From assembly GCA_902800645.1 (NCBI GenBank), contig CADCFC010000001.1, positions 186,907 through 250,906 on the forward strand: a stretch of 64,000 bases of DNA. The letters are read 5' to 3'. How positions within the stretch are numbered: the first letter of the stretch is position 1; each line of letters opens with the position of its first letter. Under the pieces are notes generated by a model, which did no database searches, was not told where the DNA came from, and saw nothing but the letters and a program-made list of their open reading frames with translations. The translations under genes were made by a program, and so were the position numbers. Below are positions 1 to 9,466 of this stretch, piece after piece. The DNA comes from an uncultured Erysipelotrichaceae bacterium (lineage in GTDB: Bacteria > Bacillota_I > Bacilli_A > RFN20 > CAG-826).

Positions 1-763
1 TCATAACTCTCATCAAAGCGTCAGTGTCATTTTTGAATTCTGGGTGAGAGAATAACTCTTCTCTTCCATATAATGAGAGACGATCACCTGCAAATCTAAG
101 TAAACTTTCTAAGATTGCTTGATAGACAACATCATGAGAGACAATGTAATCGCTTAAGACTGGCTTAATCGCTTCCATCTTCTCCACAAGTCCATCAATT
201 GGTGTTCCCTTTAATCTTTGATTAAGCAGATCAACACATTTGATTACTTCATCAGGTTTGACACTTTCTTCTAGGATAAATGTTTTGTTCTCAACATAAC
301 CCTTATCAGTAACAAAGATTGCGGTAATTGTGTTCTCATTAATAGGCACTAATTGAATACTTGCTAAGTGTTCAGCGCTTTCTTCAGGGCCCATGACCAC
401 GGAGACAAGATTAGTCATGTGTGAGATAATCTCACAACTTCTTTTAATCACTTCTTCAATGGATTGGACCTTTCCGTTTAAAACGGATTGGAGGGAGTGC
501 CTAAGATTTTCATTTAAATTCTTATCTCTTAAGTGCTTGCAGTAATATTCATATCCTTTAGTGGAAGGAACACGTCCTGCAGATGTATGCGGTTTCTCAA
601 TATAACCCATCTTTTCAAGAGCGGACATTTCATTACGGATAGTCGCACTACTATAGGGAAGATTATATTCTTCGATTAATGTTTGACTTCCGACAGGTTC
701 CGCAGTTTTGATGAAATATTCAACAATCATTTTGAGAATCGTTTCACTTCGAGTTAATGACAT
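1..763 (-). CDS. hrcA: Heat-inducible transcription repressor HrcA (partial, C-terminus off window)
   Basis: The reading frame opens with ATG at 763 and stays open to the left edge, giving about 254 residues of a family usually near 340, so the C-terminus is missing. The N-terminus begins MSLTRSETILKMIVEYF and continues with a winged-helix region (SATIRNEMSALEKMGYIEKP, then a TSAGRVPSTKGYEYY stretch) typical of HrcA. HrcA binds CIRCE operators and represses groE/dnaK chaperone genes, with GroEL tuning its activity. A strong AAGGAGGTG ribosome site precedes the start. Two CIRCE sites lie just upstream, so the gene is autoregulated and probably leads a grpE-dnaK-dnaJ operon to the left (inference). 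Confidence 0.95.
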   Translation of the reverse strand, partial: MSLTRSETILKMIVEYFIKTAEPVGSQTLIEEYNLPYSSATIRNEMSALEKMGYIEKPHTSAGRVPSTKGYEYYCKHLRDKNLNENLRHSLQSVLNGKVQSIEEVIKRSCEIISHMTNLVSVVMGPEESAEHLASIQLVPINENTITAIFVTDKGYVENKTFILEESVKPDEVIKCVDLLNQRLKGTPIDGLVEKMEAIKPVLSDYIVSHDVVYQAILESLLRFAGDRLSLYGREELFSHPEFKNDTDALMRVM

Positions 764-779
764 CTTTGACACCTCCTTT

Positions 780-806
780 TTAGCACTACACACTTCCAAG
801 TGCTAA
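780..806. promoter_or_regulatory. CIRCE operator 1 (HrcA site)
   Basis: Inverted repeat TTAGCACTA-N9-AAGTGCTAA, close to the consensus TTAGCACTC-N9-GAGTGCTAA. It lies between the hrcA -10 box and the ribosome site, so bound HrcA would cover the transcription start. Confidence 0.93.
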
Positions 807-810
807 TTCT

Positions 811-838
811 ATTATAGCGAAAGTGTTAGCACTGTCAA
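811..838 (-). promoter_or_regulatory. hrcA promoter
   Basis: On the minus strand a perfect TTGACA (838..833) and a perfect TATAAT (816..811) are separated by 16 nt. The promoter lies between and partly inside the two CIRCE operators, so HrcA binding would occlude both the -35 and the start region. Confidence 0.88.
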
Positions 839-852
839 CAAATAAGTGCTAA
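826..852. promoter_or_regulatory. CIRCE operator 2 (HrcA site)
   Basis: Second inverted repeat TTAGCACTG-N9-AAGTGCTAA, 46 bp from the first and overlapping the -35 box of the hrcA promoter. Tandem CIRCE sites suggest tight heat-shock repression. Confidence 0.92.
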
Positions 853-876
853 AAATAAAAAATTACCTAAAGGTAA
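850..876 (-). terminator. Intrinsic terminator after hemW
   Basis: Short stem TTACCT/AGGTAA (863..876) followed on the minus strand by TTTTTTATTTTT. It ends the hemW transcript just before the CIRCE/hrcA control region. Confidence 0.6.
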
Positions 877-907
877 CTTTCTAATATATTGTTGAAATAG
901 TCTAATT

Positions 908-2011
908 TTATTCGGTTAGATCAAGGGTGATTTTGTCAAGAATCATCATTCCTTCAAAAGTTGCTATTAATCGTTTATCTTTTATAAAAAGATATCCACC
1001 ATTGATGTATGAATCGATGATTTCTTTCTTTTCTTTATATAAATCCTTATTAAAAATAGAATTAAATTTTACTAGGTCTAATCCTTCACTTGTTCTTAAA
1101 TTAAGCATCACTTGGGTAAAAAAAAGGTAATTAGAATCCACTATCTCAACTTCTTTTTTGTTTTTGCCATTAAGGTATTCACTTAAATTAGTCGTATTTT
1201 TATATCTTGTGCTCCCAATATATCCTGAAGCGCCTAGTCCAATTCCATAATATTCTTCGTTTCTCCAGTAAGTAAGGTTATGTTGGCTTTGATAATTAGG
1301 TAAACACCAATTAGACACTTCATAATGTAAGTAACCGCTTTGTTCCAAAAGATTGTTAATCTTTTTATATGCATCATAAGCAAATTCTTCACTCGGTTCT
1401 TCAATTTTATTTATATAAAAGACAGTGTGCTCATGTACGGTTAATGAATAGCAAGAAATGTGATTAGGTTTAAGAGATAAGATATTTTTAATATCTTTGT
1501 CTAACATTGCTCCGCTAACATTAGGTAGGCCTATAATGAGATCCAAATTGATATTATTGATTCCATTATCTTTAAGAAGAGTCACTACCTTTTTAACATC
1601 TTCAAAAGTGTGATGTCGATTGATTGATTTTAGAATTCGATTATCTGTAGATTCCACTCCAATAGAAATACGGTTTACCCCATATTCTTTGAGCATCTTA
1701 ATTTTATTAAGAGTAAGCGATTCTGGGTTACACTCAAACGTATATTCCTTTACTTTTTTGGAATAAGGAGAAATCATCTGAAGCAATTTTAAAAACAAAT
1801 CATCTTCTAAAGATGTTGGAGTTCCTCCACCAACGTAAATAGTTTCTAATTCCTTATTTTGAATAGTGCTATCAAGTTCTTGTTCTAGTTTTTCTAAATA
1901 AAGGAAAGCGAAATTACGAAAATACTGCAACTTCGTAAAGTCACAGTAATCGCATATTGATTCACAAAATGGAATGTGAATATATAAGGCAGAAACCTTA
2001 TTCTTCTTCAT
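908..2011 (-). CDS. hemW: HemW-type radical SAM protein (heme chaperone / coproporphyrinogen oxidase-like)
   Basis: About 367 residues, the usual HemW length. The N-terminus has YIHIPFC followed by the radical-SAM cluster motif C-E-S-I-C-D-Y-C (CxxxCxxC), then the GGGTPTSL and ECNPESLT motifs of the HemN/HemW family. HemW binds heme and helps insert it into target proteins; it was long misannotated as oxygen-independent coproporphyrinogen oxidase. The frame is open upstream to 2116, but those extra residues read out of frame through the preceding small membrane gene, so the ATG at 2011 was chosen. It overlaps that gene's end by 14 nt, suggesting translational coupling. HrcA lies immediately downstream, a common Bacillota neighbourhood. 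Confidence 0.88.
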   Translation of the reverse strand: MKKNKVSALYIHIPFCESICDYCDFTKLQYFRNFAFLYLEKLEQELDSTIQNKELETIYVGGGTPTSLEDDLFLKLLQMISPYSKKVKEYTFECNPESLTLNKIKMLKEYGVNRISIGVESTDNRILKSINRHHTFEDVKKVVTLLKDNGINNINLDLIIGLPNVSGAMLDKDIKNILSLKPNHISCYSLTVHEHTVFYINKIEEPSEEFAYDAYKKINNLLEQSGYLHYEVSNWCLPNYQSQHNLTYWRNEEYYGIGLGASGYIGSTRYKNTTNLSEYLNGKNKKEVEIVDSNYLFFTQVMLNLRTSEGLDLVKFNSIFNKDLYKEKKEIIDSYINGGYLFIKDKRLIATFEGMMILDKITLDLTE

Positions 2012-2231
2012 CCTTATATTCTTCAACCGCTTTAGCGGTTTCATCATCTTCAATTGGTTTAAGTAGACGATCCATCTCTTCGTGAAGGATTTGTTCTTCA
2101 CTTGGCTTATCGTCATGCTTTAAACGTGGTTTTAAATAAAGATAAATTAAGAACGCAACAACAGCGATAACAACTACCACTCCTAATATAATTAGGAATG
2201 TCATTAATTCAGTAGAAATAGCTAATGTCAT
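1998..2231 (-). CDS. Small single-pass membrane protein, unknown function
   Basis: 77 residues: a short N-terminus, one strongly hydrophobic helix (residues about 10-32, FLIILGVVVVIAVVAFLIYL), a basic boundary (KPRLKH) and a highly acidic soluble tail ending EYKDEEE. The topology suggests the N-terminus out and the acidic tail in the cytoplasm. It lies 2 nt after the Fic-like gene and overlaps hemW, so all three are probably one transcript. I do not recognise a family. Confidence 0.75.
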   Translation of the reverse strand: MTLAISTELMTFLIILGVVVVIAVVAFLIYLYLKPRLKHDDKPSEEQILHEEMDRLLKPIEDDETAKAVEEYKDEEE

Positions 2232-2233
2232 AA

Positions 2234-3676
2234 TTATTGCCCTCTTTTTCTATCGACAGGAGTATAAACAAACTTCTTGCCGAATTCTTTTTTAACATAA
2301 TAACCATATTCCACAAGTTTTTCCATAGAAGTTCTTGCGGTTTCATATACGCATTTGGTCGCTTTTTTATATTGATCAATCGTATAATAACAGCCTAATG
2401 TACAGTGCCTAGCGTAGAAATACGCTTGCCCCTTCTTTAGACGGATATCTAATTCTAGTAAATGTTTTTCTAATCTAGAAGCGGTTTTTTCATCGAGTTC
2501 CTCAGGAATATAATTGACCGCAAGTCCAGAAGGTCTATTTTCAATATCTTTTACTTCTTGAATAGGTTTTTCAATTTTTTCTTCCCTATTTTCTTCTACA
2601 ACCGGAGTTTGTTGAATGACTTCCGTTGGAGTCTCTTCTCTTTCTTCTTTAACAGGTTCTACACTAGGAACGGTTTCTTCAACTTTTTCTTCATCCTCTT
2701 TGAAGAAATCATTTTTAATGATTTGAGCAGAATATTCCGCGAGACTGTCTAAGAGTTTTTCAATTAAGTGCTCAAACGCTTCTAAGGCAAACGAAAGGAA
2801 ATAAGTTACATCGGAAGTAAGTTGCACTTCATAGAACAAGCGATTAACTTCGTTGATGTTTTCGTTTAATAATGCTTCAAAAGGAATGAAGAACGCACAT
2901 TCTCCATAATTATCATTCGCCAAGACCGACTTCATGAGTAATGTAGCGATTTCATCATTGTATTCTTTAAATGGTTTGACAAATTCTACATAGTAGAATG
3001 TAATAATCGCTCTATCGATGATATTTAAATCGGTTTTAGCAAGGAAAGCAAATAAAGCATCCATCATCGATTCAATAAGTTGATGAGGAGCACACTTATA
3101 TACACGAGAAATAACCGCGCTAGAATTGATGTCTTCAAAATCAACTTGTCGATAAAAAGAGGTTAATTCGGAGTTACCAGTTACCAAGCTATAAAGTTCA
3201 GCCAAATAATCAACATCGATCGGTCTAGAGTAATGTTTTTGAACAAATCTTAAAGCGTTAAGATAATTAACAAGGTGTCTTTCTGAGTTATCGCCATGAA
3301 TTGTATTGCGAATAAATTCTTCATCACACCTCAGGTTATTTTTTAAAGCGATATTTTGTAAACTCTTTATTAGATTTGATAATTCGAAATATTGAGCGTC
3401 GCCATTTACACTATCAAGTTTATTGTATTCATTTAATAAATGAATTAGTTTGTTTTGAGCGCTGTCAGCCTTCTTTTGTATGGTTGGACATAAACAAACT
3501 CTAAGTTGATTCTTATCTACTCCTTTAATCGAGAGATAATGATAAAAGCCAGAACGGTACGCTAAAATTTTAGCCCAGACTCCATCAATTAAACTTAAGT
3601 TTAGTTCTTTACTGACTTCTTTTTTTGTGGCGTAATTAACTTCTGTAAAACGGATTGCAAGATCATTATTCGACAT
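2234..3676 (-). CDS. Fic-fold protein with a degenerate active site and C-terminal winged helix
   Basis: 480 residues. Residues about 155-255 follow the Fic-domain pattern: a LAELYSLVTGNSE helix, FYRQVDF, a CAPHQLIESMMDALFAFL stretch, then EFVKPFKEYNDEIATLLM where Fic enzymes carry the HPFxxGNGRxxRLL loop. Here the catalytic His is Lys234, and the glycines and Arg of GNGR are replaced, leaving only Pro, Phe and Asn. AMP-transfer activity is therefore unlikely. Residues about 320-395 are a Glu/Pro-rich low-complexity linker, and about 400-480 look like a winged helix-turn-helix (YYTIDQYKKATKCVYETA, then a basic wing). It may act as a regulator or scaffold. The fold call is pattern-based, not structural. 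Confidence 0.6.
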   Translation of the reverse strand: MSNNDLAIRFTEVNYATKKEVSKELNLSLIDGVWAKILAYRSGFYHYLSIKGVDKNQLRVCLCPTIQKKADSAQNKLIHLLNEYNKLDSVNGDAQYFELSNLIKSLQNIALKNNLRCDEEFIRNTIHGDNSERHLVNYLNALRFVQKHYSRPIDVDYLAELYSLVTGNSELTSFYRQVDFEDINSSAVISRVYKCAPHQLIESMMDALFAFLAKTDLNIIDRAIITFYYVEFVKPFKEYNDEIATLLMKSVLANDNYGECAFFIPFEALLNENINEVNRLFYEVQLTSDVTYFLSFALEAFEHLIEKLLDSLAEYSAQIIKNDFFKEDEEKVEETVPSVEPVKEEREETPTEVIQQTPVVEENREEKIEKPIQEVKDIENRPSGLAVNYIPEELDEKTASRLEKHLLELDIRLKKGQAYFYARHCTLGCYYTIDQYKKATKCVYETARTSMEKLVEYGYYVKKEFGKKFVYTPVDRKRGQ

Positions 3677-3762
3677 AAAAAGTTTACCTCTTGTAAGTAT
3701 TATATTTTACATATGCTTGTTTTACAAGAGATAAACTAAAAATCTACTAATTTTCAACCAAT

Positions 3763-5580
3763 TTAATCGTCGTCTTCTTCATCGATTGAAAGAATTGACA
3801 TGAATGCTTCCTGTGGAACTTCAACAGATCCAACCTTTTTCATTCTCTTCTTTCCTTCTTTTTGCTTCTCTAAAAGCTTCTTTTTACGCGAAATATCTCC
3901 ACCATAGCATTTAGCTAAAACATCTTTCCTTACCGCTTTAACATCTACTCTAGCAATTATCTTGCCACCAATAGCGGCTTGAATTGGAATTTCAAATTGT
4001 TGACGAGGAATAACAGTTTTGATTCTTCTAATTATTCCTACACCTCGGTTATAAGCATGTTGTCTAAAGACAATGCTACTTAAAGCATCAACGACTTGGC
4101 CATTAAGGAGAACGTCCATCTTAATCAAATCATTTGGTTTATATGAGGATGGTTCGTAATCAAAAGAAGCATAGCCTTTTGTGCAGCTCTTTAATTTATC
4201 AAAGAAATTGTAAACAATTTCAGATAATGGTAATTCATAAACAAGTATCATTCTAGTGTCGTCAAAATATTGAAGATCTAAATAGATACCTCTTTTCTCT
4301 TGGCAAAGTTCCATAATTGGGCCGACATATTCTTTTGGAGTCATAATGTTAGCTTTAACATAAGGCTCTTCAATAGATTTAATCTTTGAAGAATCTGGAA
4401 GTTTAGATGGGTTATCGATATTAATCATTTCTCCACTAGTGAGATAAACATGATAGATAACTGATGGAGCAGTAAGAATTAAATCGATGTTATATTCTCT
4501 TTCTAATCTCTCTTGGATGACATCCATGTGTAATAAGCCTAAAAAACCACATCTAAAGCCAAATCCTAAGGCTTGAGAAGTCTCTGGAACGAATTGTAAC
4601 GAAGCATCATTTAGAGATAATTTCTCTAAAGCTTCTTTTAAATCTTGATAATCATCGCTATCGACAGGATATAAACCACAATAGACCATTGGATTAATAT
4701 CTCGATATCCAGGGAGCGCTTTTTCCGCTGGACGAACTGCGCTAGTCACAGTGTCGCCAGGTCTAACATCTTTGATGTCTTTTATCTGTGCGCATATATA
4801 TCCGACTTGTCCACACTTTAACTCTGTTAATTTAATTTCTTGAGGAGTTCTAATTCCTAATTCAGTAATAAAGTAATCTTTATTAGACTGCATAAGTTTG
4901 ATATGATCTCCGACTTTAACACCGCCTTCTTTAATTCTCACCATGATAACTACTCCACGATAAGAATCGTAGAAGCTATCGAAGATAAGTGCTTTTAAAG
5001 GAGCGCTTGGATCTCCACTAGGAGCAGGGACGTTTTTAACAATTCCTTCGAGTAATTCATGAATGTGATAACCGGTTTTAGCACTAACTTCCACCGCTTC
5101 ATCACTAGGAATGCCAATACGTTTTTCTATTTCTTCTTTTGCCCATTCAGGCATTGCTGATGGTAAATCAACTTTGTTGATAACAGGTAAAATCTCCAAA
5201 TTATTGTCTATTGCTAAATATACATTGGCAAGGGTTTGAGCCTCAACTCCTTGAGTGGCGTCCACTACTAAAACCGCACCTTCACAAGCCGCCAAAGAAC
5301 GAGACACTTCATAAGTGAAATCGACGTGGCCTGGAGTGTCGATTAAATTGAAAACATAGGTGTTACCATCATCACTTTTGTAGGATAATGTAACCGCGTT
5401 CAACTTAATGGTAATTCCTCTTTCTCTTTCAAGGTCCATTGAGTCAAGGATTTGATCTTTCATTTCTCTTTCAGAAATTGCGCCAGTCATTTCTAAAATA
5501 CGATCTGCAAGTGTACTCTTGCCGTGATCGATGTGGGCAATTATTGAGAAATTTCTAAGATATTTTTGATCAAAATCCAT
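3763..5580 (-). CDS. lepA: Elongation factor 4 (LepA), ribosome back-translocase GTPase
   Basis: 605 residues, the normal LepA length. The start carries the GTPase G1 motif [14 protein letters not shown], then DTPGHVDF (G3) and NKVDLPSA (G4). The C-terminus has the LepA-specific basic segment ([20 protein letters not shown]). LepA is a GTPase that acts on stalled or mistranslocated ribosomes. There is no good Shine-Dalgarno sequence; a TATAAT box ends 11 nt before the ATG. Confidence 0.97.
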   Translation of the reverse strand: MDFDQKYLRNFSIIAHIDHGKSTLADRILEMTGAISEREMKDQILDSMDLERERGITIKLNAVTLSYKSDDGNTYVFNLIDTPGHVDFTYEVSRSLAACEGAVLVVDATQGVEAQTLANVYLAIDNNLEILPVINKVDLPSAMPEWAKEEIEKRIGIPSDEAVEVSAKTGYHIHELLEGIVKNVPAPSGDPSAPLKALIFDSFYDSYRGVVIMVRIKEGGVKVGDHIKLMQSNKDYFITELGIRTPQEIKLTELKCGQVGYICAQIKDIKDVRPGDTVTSAVRPAEKALPGYRDINPMVYCGLYPVDSDDYQDLKEALEKLSLNDASLQFVPETSQALGFGFRCGFLGLLHMDVIQERLEREYNIDLILTAPSVIYHVYLTSGEMINIDNPSKLPDSSKIKSIEEPYVKANIMTPKEYVGPIMELCQEKRGIYLDLQYFDDTRMILVYELPLSEIVYNFFDKLKSCTKGYASFDYEPSSYKPNDLIKMDVLLNGQVVDALSSIVFRQHAYNRGVGIIRRIKTVIPRQQFEIPIQAAIGGKIIARVDVKAVRKDVLAKCYGGDISRKKKLLEKQKEGKKRMKKVGSVEVPQEAFMSILSIDEEDDD

Positions 5581-5591
5581 AATTCTAGAGC

Positions 5592-5597
5592 ATTATA
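5592..5597 (-). promoter_or_regulatory. -10 box of lepA, near-leaderless
   Basis: TATAAT preceded by TGT (extended -10) on the minus strand, 11 nt from the lepA ATG. The predicted transcript would have only a few untranslated bases. Confidence 0.55.
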
Positions 5598-5606
5598 ACA
5601 TTTATG

Positions 5607-7949
5607 TTAATTTTTGAAAAACTTTTGTAAACTATCACGAATATCTTCTTCATTTACCACTACTTCATAGTTATCCCATTCTTTTTTAAAAAGAATTTTA
5701 TAATCATTCCACATATATCTTTCATCTATAAGTAGAGCAGCGCCTCTATCGGTTTCGCTTCTAATTAATCTTCCAACCGCTTGCATTACTTTATTCATGC
5801 CTGGATATGTATATGCGTAATTAAAGCCATTAATTTCGTTTTTCTTGTAATATTCCACTACTTCGTTACTTTCAAAATTAATCTTTGGTAGACCAATTCC
5901 TACTATGACTACTCCAATTAAAGAATCACCGACAAGGTCTATACCTTCTCCGAAAGCACCACCGATGATTGCTAGTCCAACTACCGTTTTTCTATTTTTC
6001 TTTTTGAAGGAAGAAATGAACTCTTCTTTTTCGCTTTCACTCATCTCTTTGTTTTGAATATGTACATCAACGTTTTTTGGAAATTCTATAACCTTTAGAA
6101 GGTTATCTAAATACTCGTATGATGGTAAGTAGATAAAATAATTACCTTTCTTAGCGTTTATAAATGCGAGTATATAATTAGCGACATCTTGATAAGTCTT
6201 GTCTCTATTTTTATATCGCGTAGATATTTTAGGAGCGATAAGTAGTTTCAAATTCTCTTTTGGGAACGGAGAATTTAAAGACAAAGAAGGAGAATTAGTT
6301 TTATCTCCACCAAGTAGATCAATGTAATAATCTATCGGAGATAACGTTGCAGAAAACATTACCGAAGAATTGACCATTCGATTTTTCTCTTTGATGAATC
6401 TTGAAGCATCTAAACAATAAAACTTAAGGATTAAATCAGTTTCGCTTTTATCAATATAAATAAGGTATCTTTCTGAAATTAATTCAGAAATCTTCAAGAA
6501 TTTATTAACTTCAATAAAAAGTTCTGTGAGCTCTTTACTTACATCTTTATTATTTTCTTTGTTCACTTCTTGATAAACAGTTACAAAGCGATTGATGATT
6601 TTATATCCTTCTTCACTTAGATCATCTATCTTTGTTTGACCATATTCTAAAGAGGAATCATATTCATCAAACATCTTTCCAATTTTCGCTAAGATGTTTT
6701 TGATCTTTTTATTAGAGATATGCCTCTGCGCTTTTTTTGCCTTTTCTAAAGTTGATTTTTTAAGTTCGGCGCTAAACATATCTTTGGAGCGTTCTACTAA
6801 GTTATGTGCCTCATCAACTAGAACTATATGATGAGTACTATCTTCATCAAAATATCTTTTAAGATACGCAGTTGGGTCATAAACGTAATTATAATCGCAA
6901 ATAATAATATCGGAATATAAAGACAAATCGAGTTCTAACTCAAATGGACAAATCGAGTGTTTATTAGCGATAGAGACAATAGTCTCATTATCAAAATCCT
7001 CATATCTAATAAGTGATTCTTTAATCACGTCTTTAATCTTGTTGTAATATCCCTTTGCGTAAATGCATTCATCAGGATTACACGCTTTATCTTTGCAGAA
7101 GCAAATCTTTTCTTTGCTCATTAAGATAACGCTAGAAATTGTTAAACCATTTCTTCTTAATATCTCTAAAGCATTATGAGCGTTTTCTTTTCCAGTCGCT
7201 TTAGCGGTCAAGTAAAAGATTTTCGTTTTATCATCTTCAAGTAGATACTTAATCGAAGGGTATATAGTAGACATAGTCTTACCTATACCAGTTGGAGCTT
7301 CAATAAATAAACTATTGCTATTTTTATGCGCTCCATAGACGTATTTAGTAAGTTCATATTGCCCATCTCTAAAATTATCAAAAGGAAACTCCAAGGACTT
7401 AATCGATTCGTCTCTTTCTTCTTGAAGTCTTAATACAACGTTATAAAACTCTAGATATTTTTCAATCAAATCATAAACATAGTTTTCTAACTCTTTTGTT
7501 ATATAAGTATAGTTTTCGATCAGCTTTTCACTTTCTTTACCTTGACGGATATAAGTTAATCTCACTCCGATATGATCTAAACCTAAGGCATAAGCGAACA
7601 TATATGCATAGCATTTGGCTTGGCCGAGATGCCACTCAAGGTTTTCATCTCTAAATTCTTTTAAGCTAATAGCTGTAGTTTTGATTTCATCAATAATGTA
7701 TTCTTTATCACTCTTTTTGATAATTCCATCTGCTCGACCTTGAATAGTGACTTCAATTTCATTAACAACAAATGACTGTTTAAGAGGATATTCAGATATG
7801 TAATTAGTGCCTTGTTTAGCTTGATAAATACCGTGGAGTCTAGTTCCTTCGGTTTGAGAAGAACGATTAAAAACGCGATTATCAATATCGCCTTTTCTTA
7901 AAAGAAAGTCCACTAATTGGTGGACGCTTAATTCTAATTTAACATTCAT
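5607..7949 (-). CDS. PD-(D/E)XK nuclease fused to a DinG/XPD-like Fe-S helicase
   Basis: 780 residues. The N-terminal domain has His39, GRADGI (Asp74) and IIDEIKTT (Glu88-x-Lys90), the layout of Cas4/RecB-type nucleases. The helicase part has a Q-type motif near 190-200, Walker A APTGIGKT (218-225), four cysteines Cys283, Cys285, Cys290 and Cys295 for a 4Fe-4S cluster, DEAH (379-382), and the C-terminal motif QAVGRLIRSETDRG. This is the Rad3/DinG superfamily 2 layout for 5'-3' DNA unwinding, with a linked nuclease. It lies 1 nt after fmt, so both share a transcript. A role in DNA repair is inferred from family. Confidence 0.85.
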   Translation of the reverse strand: MNVKLELSVHQLVDFLLRKGDIDNRVFNRSSQTEGTRLHGIYQAKQGTNYISEYPLKQSFVVNEIEVTIQGRADGIIKKSDKEYIIDEIKTTAISLKEFRDENLEWHLGQAKCYAYMFAYALGLDHIGVRLTYIRQGKESEKLIENYTYITKELENYVYDLIEKYLEFYNVVLRLQEERDESIKSLEFPFDNFRDGQYELTKYVYGAHKNSNSLFIEAPTGIGKTMSTIYPSIKYLLEDDKTKIFYLTAKATGKENAHNALEILRRNGLTISSVILMSKEKICFCKDKACNPDECIYAKGYYNKIKDVIKESLIRYEDFDNETIVSIANKHSICPFELELDLSLYSDIIICDYNYVYDPTAYLKRYFDEDSTHHIVLVDEAHNLVERSKDMFSAELKKSTLEKAKKAQRHISNKKIKNILAKIGKMFDEYDSSLEYGQTKIDDLSEEGYKIINRFVTVYQEVNKENNKDVSKELTELFIEVNKFLKISELISERYLIYIDKSETDLILKFYCLDASRFIKEKNRMVNSSVMFSATLSPIDYYIDLLGGDKTNSPSLSLNSPFPKENLKLLIAPKISTRYKNRDKTYQDVANYILAFINAKKGNYFIYLPSYEYLDNLLKVIEFPKNVDVHIQNKEMSESEKEEFISSFKKKNRKTVVGLAIIGGAFGEGIDLVGDSLIGVVIVGIGLPKINFESNEVVEYYKKNEINGFNYAYTYPGMNKVMQAVGRLIRSETDRGAALLIDERYMWNDYKILFKKEWDNYEVVVNEEDIRDSLQKFFKN

Positions 7950-7950
7950 C

Positions 7951-8889
7951 TTATTTTAGGATTTGCCCAACTAGACCTTGATTGCCGTTTATAAAAGACT
8001 TATAGTCCATTCTTCCCTTTCCTTCTTTTTGAAGTTCGAGAAGAGATAATAATCCATTAGAAAGTTGGAGATATAATCCACCTTTATCCGCTTTAACGAT
8101 TTCACCGATTTGACCAATGATCTCATCAGAGACAATTTTTGATTTATAAATTTTTAATTTAAGATTGTCTAAAAATAAATAAGCACCGGGAACATCGCTT
8201 AACGCTCTGATTTGACCAAACACTTCCTCTTTTGATTTAGACAAATCAATTTTTTCTTCTTCTGGTTTAATACTTGGGGCGAAAGTCACAAGCGATTCAT
8301 CTTGTGGAACGCCTTTTAATTCGCCAGCAAGATATAAAGGAAGGGCGCGTTTAGCTAAAGATAAAGCTGCGTCCCCCATTTTGATAAACAAAGAGGTTGA
8401 ATTATCTTCTTCGCTTATCTCCACTTCTTCATTCATATACATTTCTCCAGCATCCATCTCTTTAACCATTTTCATTAAAGTCATACCGGTTTTCTTTTCA
8501 TTGTTAAGTAAAGCGTATTGAATAGGAGCGGCTCCACGATATTTTGGTAGTAAACTACCATGAAGATTGATACACCCTAAAGTAGGAATATCCAATAATC
8601 CTTGAGGAACAATTTGTCCATAAGCTAAAGTCAAAATTAAATCTGGGCGTAGTTCACTAACGAACTCATATTCTTTTCTAATCTTTAATGGTTGATAAAC
8701 AGGAATATTATATTTTTCCGCAACTACTTTAGTAGGAACAGGAACTAAAACTTTTTTTCTTCCAACCGGACGATCAGGTTGAGCGATAAGAGCGATGATA
8801 TTATATCCATCTAAAATAAGCCCTTCTAAAACTTTGGAAGAGATCTCCGGAGTTCCCATAAATATAATTCTTGCTTGTTTCTTGTCCAT
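7951..8889 (-). CDS. fmt: Methionyl-tRNA formyltransferase
   Basis: 312 residues, standard Fmt length. It has the IIFMGTPEISSKVLEGL start, LTLAYGQIVP, and the folate-binding signature INLHGSLLPKYRGAAPIQYA, with a C-terminal domain rich in Lys and Gly. It formylates initiator Met-tRNA using 10-formyl-tetrahydrofolate. A minus-strand TATAAT (8917..8912) lies 22 nt upstream of the ATG; the ribosome site is weak. It is divergent from the phosphodiesterase gene. Confidence 0.96.
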   Translation of the reverse strand: MDKKQARIIFMGTPEISSKVLEGLILDGYNIIALIAQPDRPVGRKKVLVPVPTKVVAEKYNIPVYQPLKIRKEYEFVSELRPDLILTLAYGQIVPQGLLDIPTLGCINLHGSLLPKYRGAAPIQYALLNNEKKTGMTLMKMVKEMDAGEMYMNEEVEISEEDNSTSLFIKMGDAALSLAKRALPLYLAGELKGVPQDESLVTFAPSIKPEEEKIDLSKSKEEVFGQIRALSDVPGAYLFLDNLKLKIYKSKIVSDEIIGQIGEIVKADKGGLYLQLSNGLLSLLELQKEGKGRMDYKSFINGNQGLVGQILK

Positions 8890-8952
8890 ATATCTTTGAT
8901 ATACCTAAGATATTATACGTGCTTTCATTAACTATCTCAAAGCAAAATAATA

Positions 8953-8958
8953 TATTAT
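8953..8958 (+). promoter_or_regulatory. -10 box, near-leaderless start of the phosphodiesterase gene
   Basis: TATTAT ends 9 nt before the ATG at 8968, leaving no room for a ribosome-binding leader; none is visible. Confidence 0.5.
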
Positions 8959-8967
8959 TGTTTTGTT

Positions 8968-9426
8968 ATGAAATTTCTTCTTGTTAGTGATTCTCACGGA
9001 AATGATCAAATTCTTAGAGATTTAGTCGAACAATATCCAAACATGGATTATTACCTCCACGCTGGAGATAGTCAAAGTTCCTCTATGGCTATATATCCTT
9101 TTGATTCAGTCGAAGGAAATTGTGATTTTTATAACTTTGATCGCTGTAGAAGAATTAATACTCCTAGAGGTTATTTATTCATGAAACATTTTCCAAATAT
9201 GAGTAATAAAGAAAAAGAAGGTGTTTCAATTTTTGTCTACGGTCACACTCATAGATACAAAGTATTTGTTGAGGACAACATCATTAACATCTGTCCTGGT
9301 TCTCTCTCTAGACCGAGAGATGATAGCAACGGAAGTTATGCAATCCTTGAAGTAAATGAGGATAAAATCAAGGTAGTTATCATAGATATCGAAACAAAAA
9401 ACATTCTCGAATGTATGGAATTATAG
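8968..9426 (+). CDS. YfcE/MJ0936-family metallophosphodiesterase
   Basis: 152 residues. It has the calcineurin-like metal-binding motifs in order: VSDSHGND (D-x-H), HAGDSQ (GD), EGNCD (GN), MKHF and YGHTHRYK (GHTH). This small family hydrolyses phosphodiesters with Mn or Ni. The substrate is not evident. It is followed after 40 nt by the acyl-ligase gene on the same strand and probably shares its transcript. Confidence 0.88.
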   Translation: MKFLLVSDSHGNDQILRDLVEQYPNMDYYLHAGDSQSSSMAIYPFDSVEGNCDFYNFDRCRRINTPRGYLFMKHFPNMSNKEKEGVSIFVYGHTHRYKVFVEDNIINICPGSLSRPRDDSNGSYAILEVNEDKIKVVIIDIETKNILECMEL

Positions 9427-9466
9427 TAAAATGATTAAGTTTGAAAGAAAGTTGGTATAAAACACT

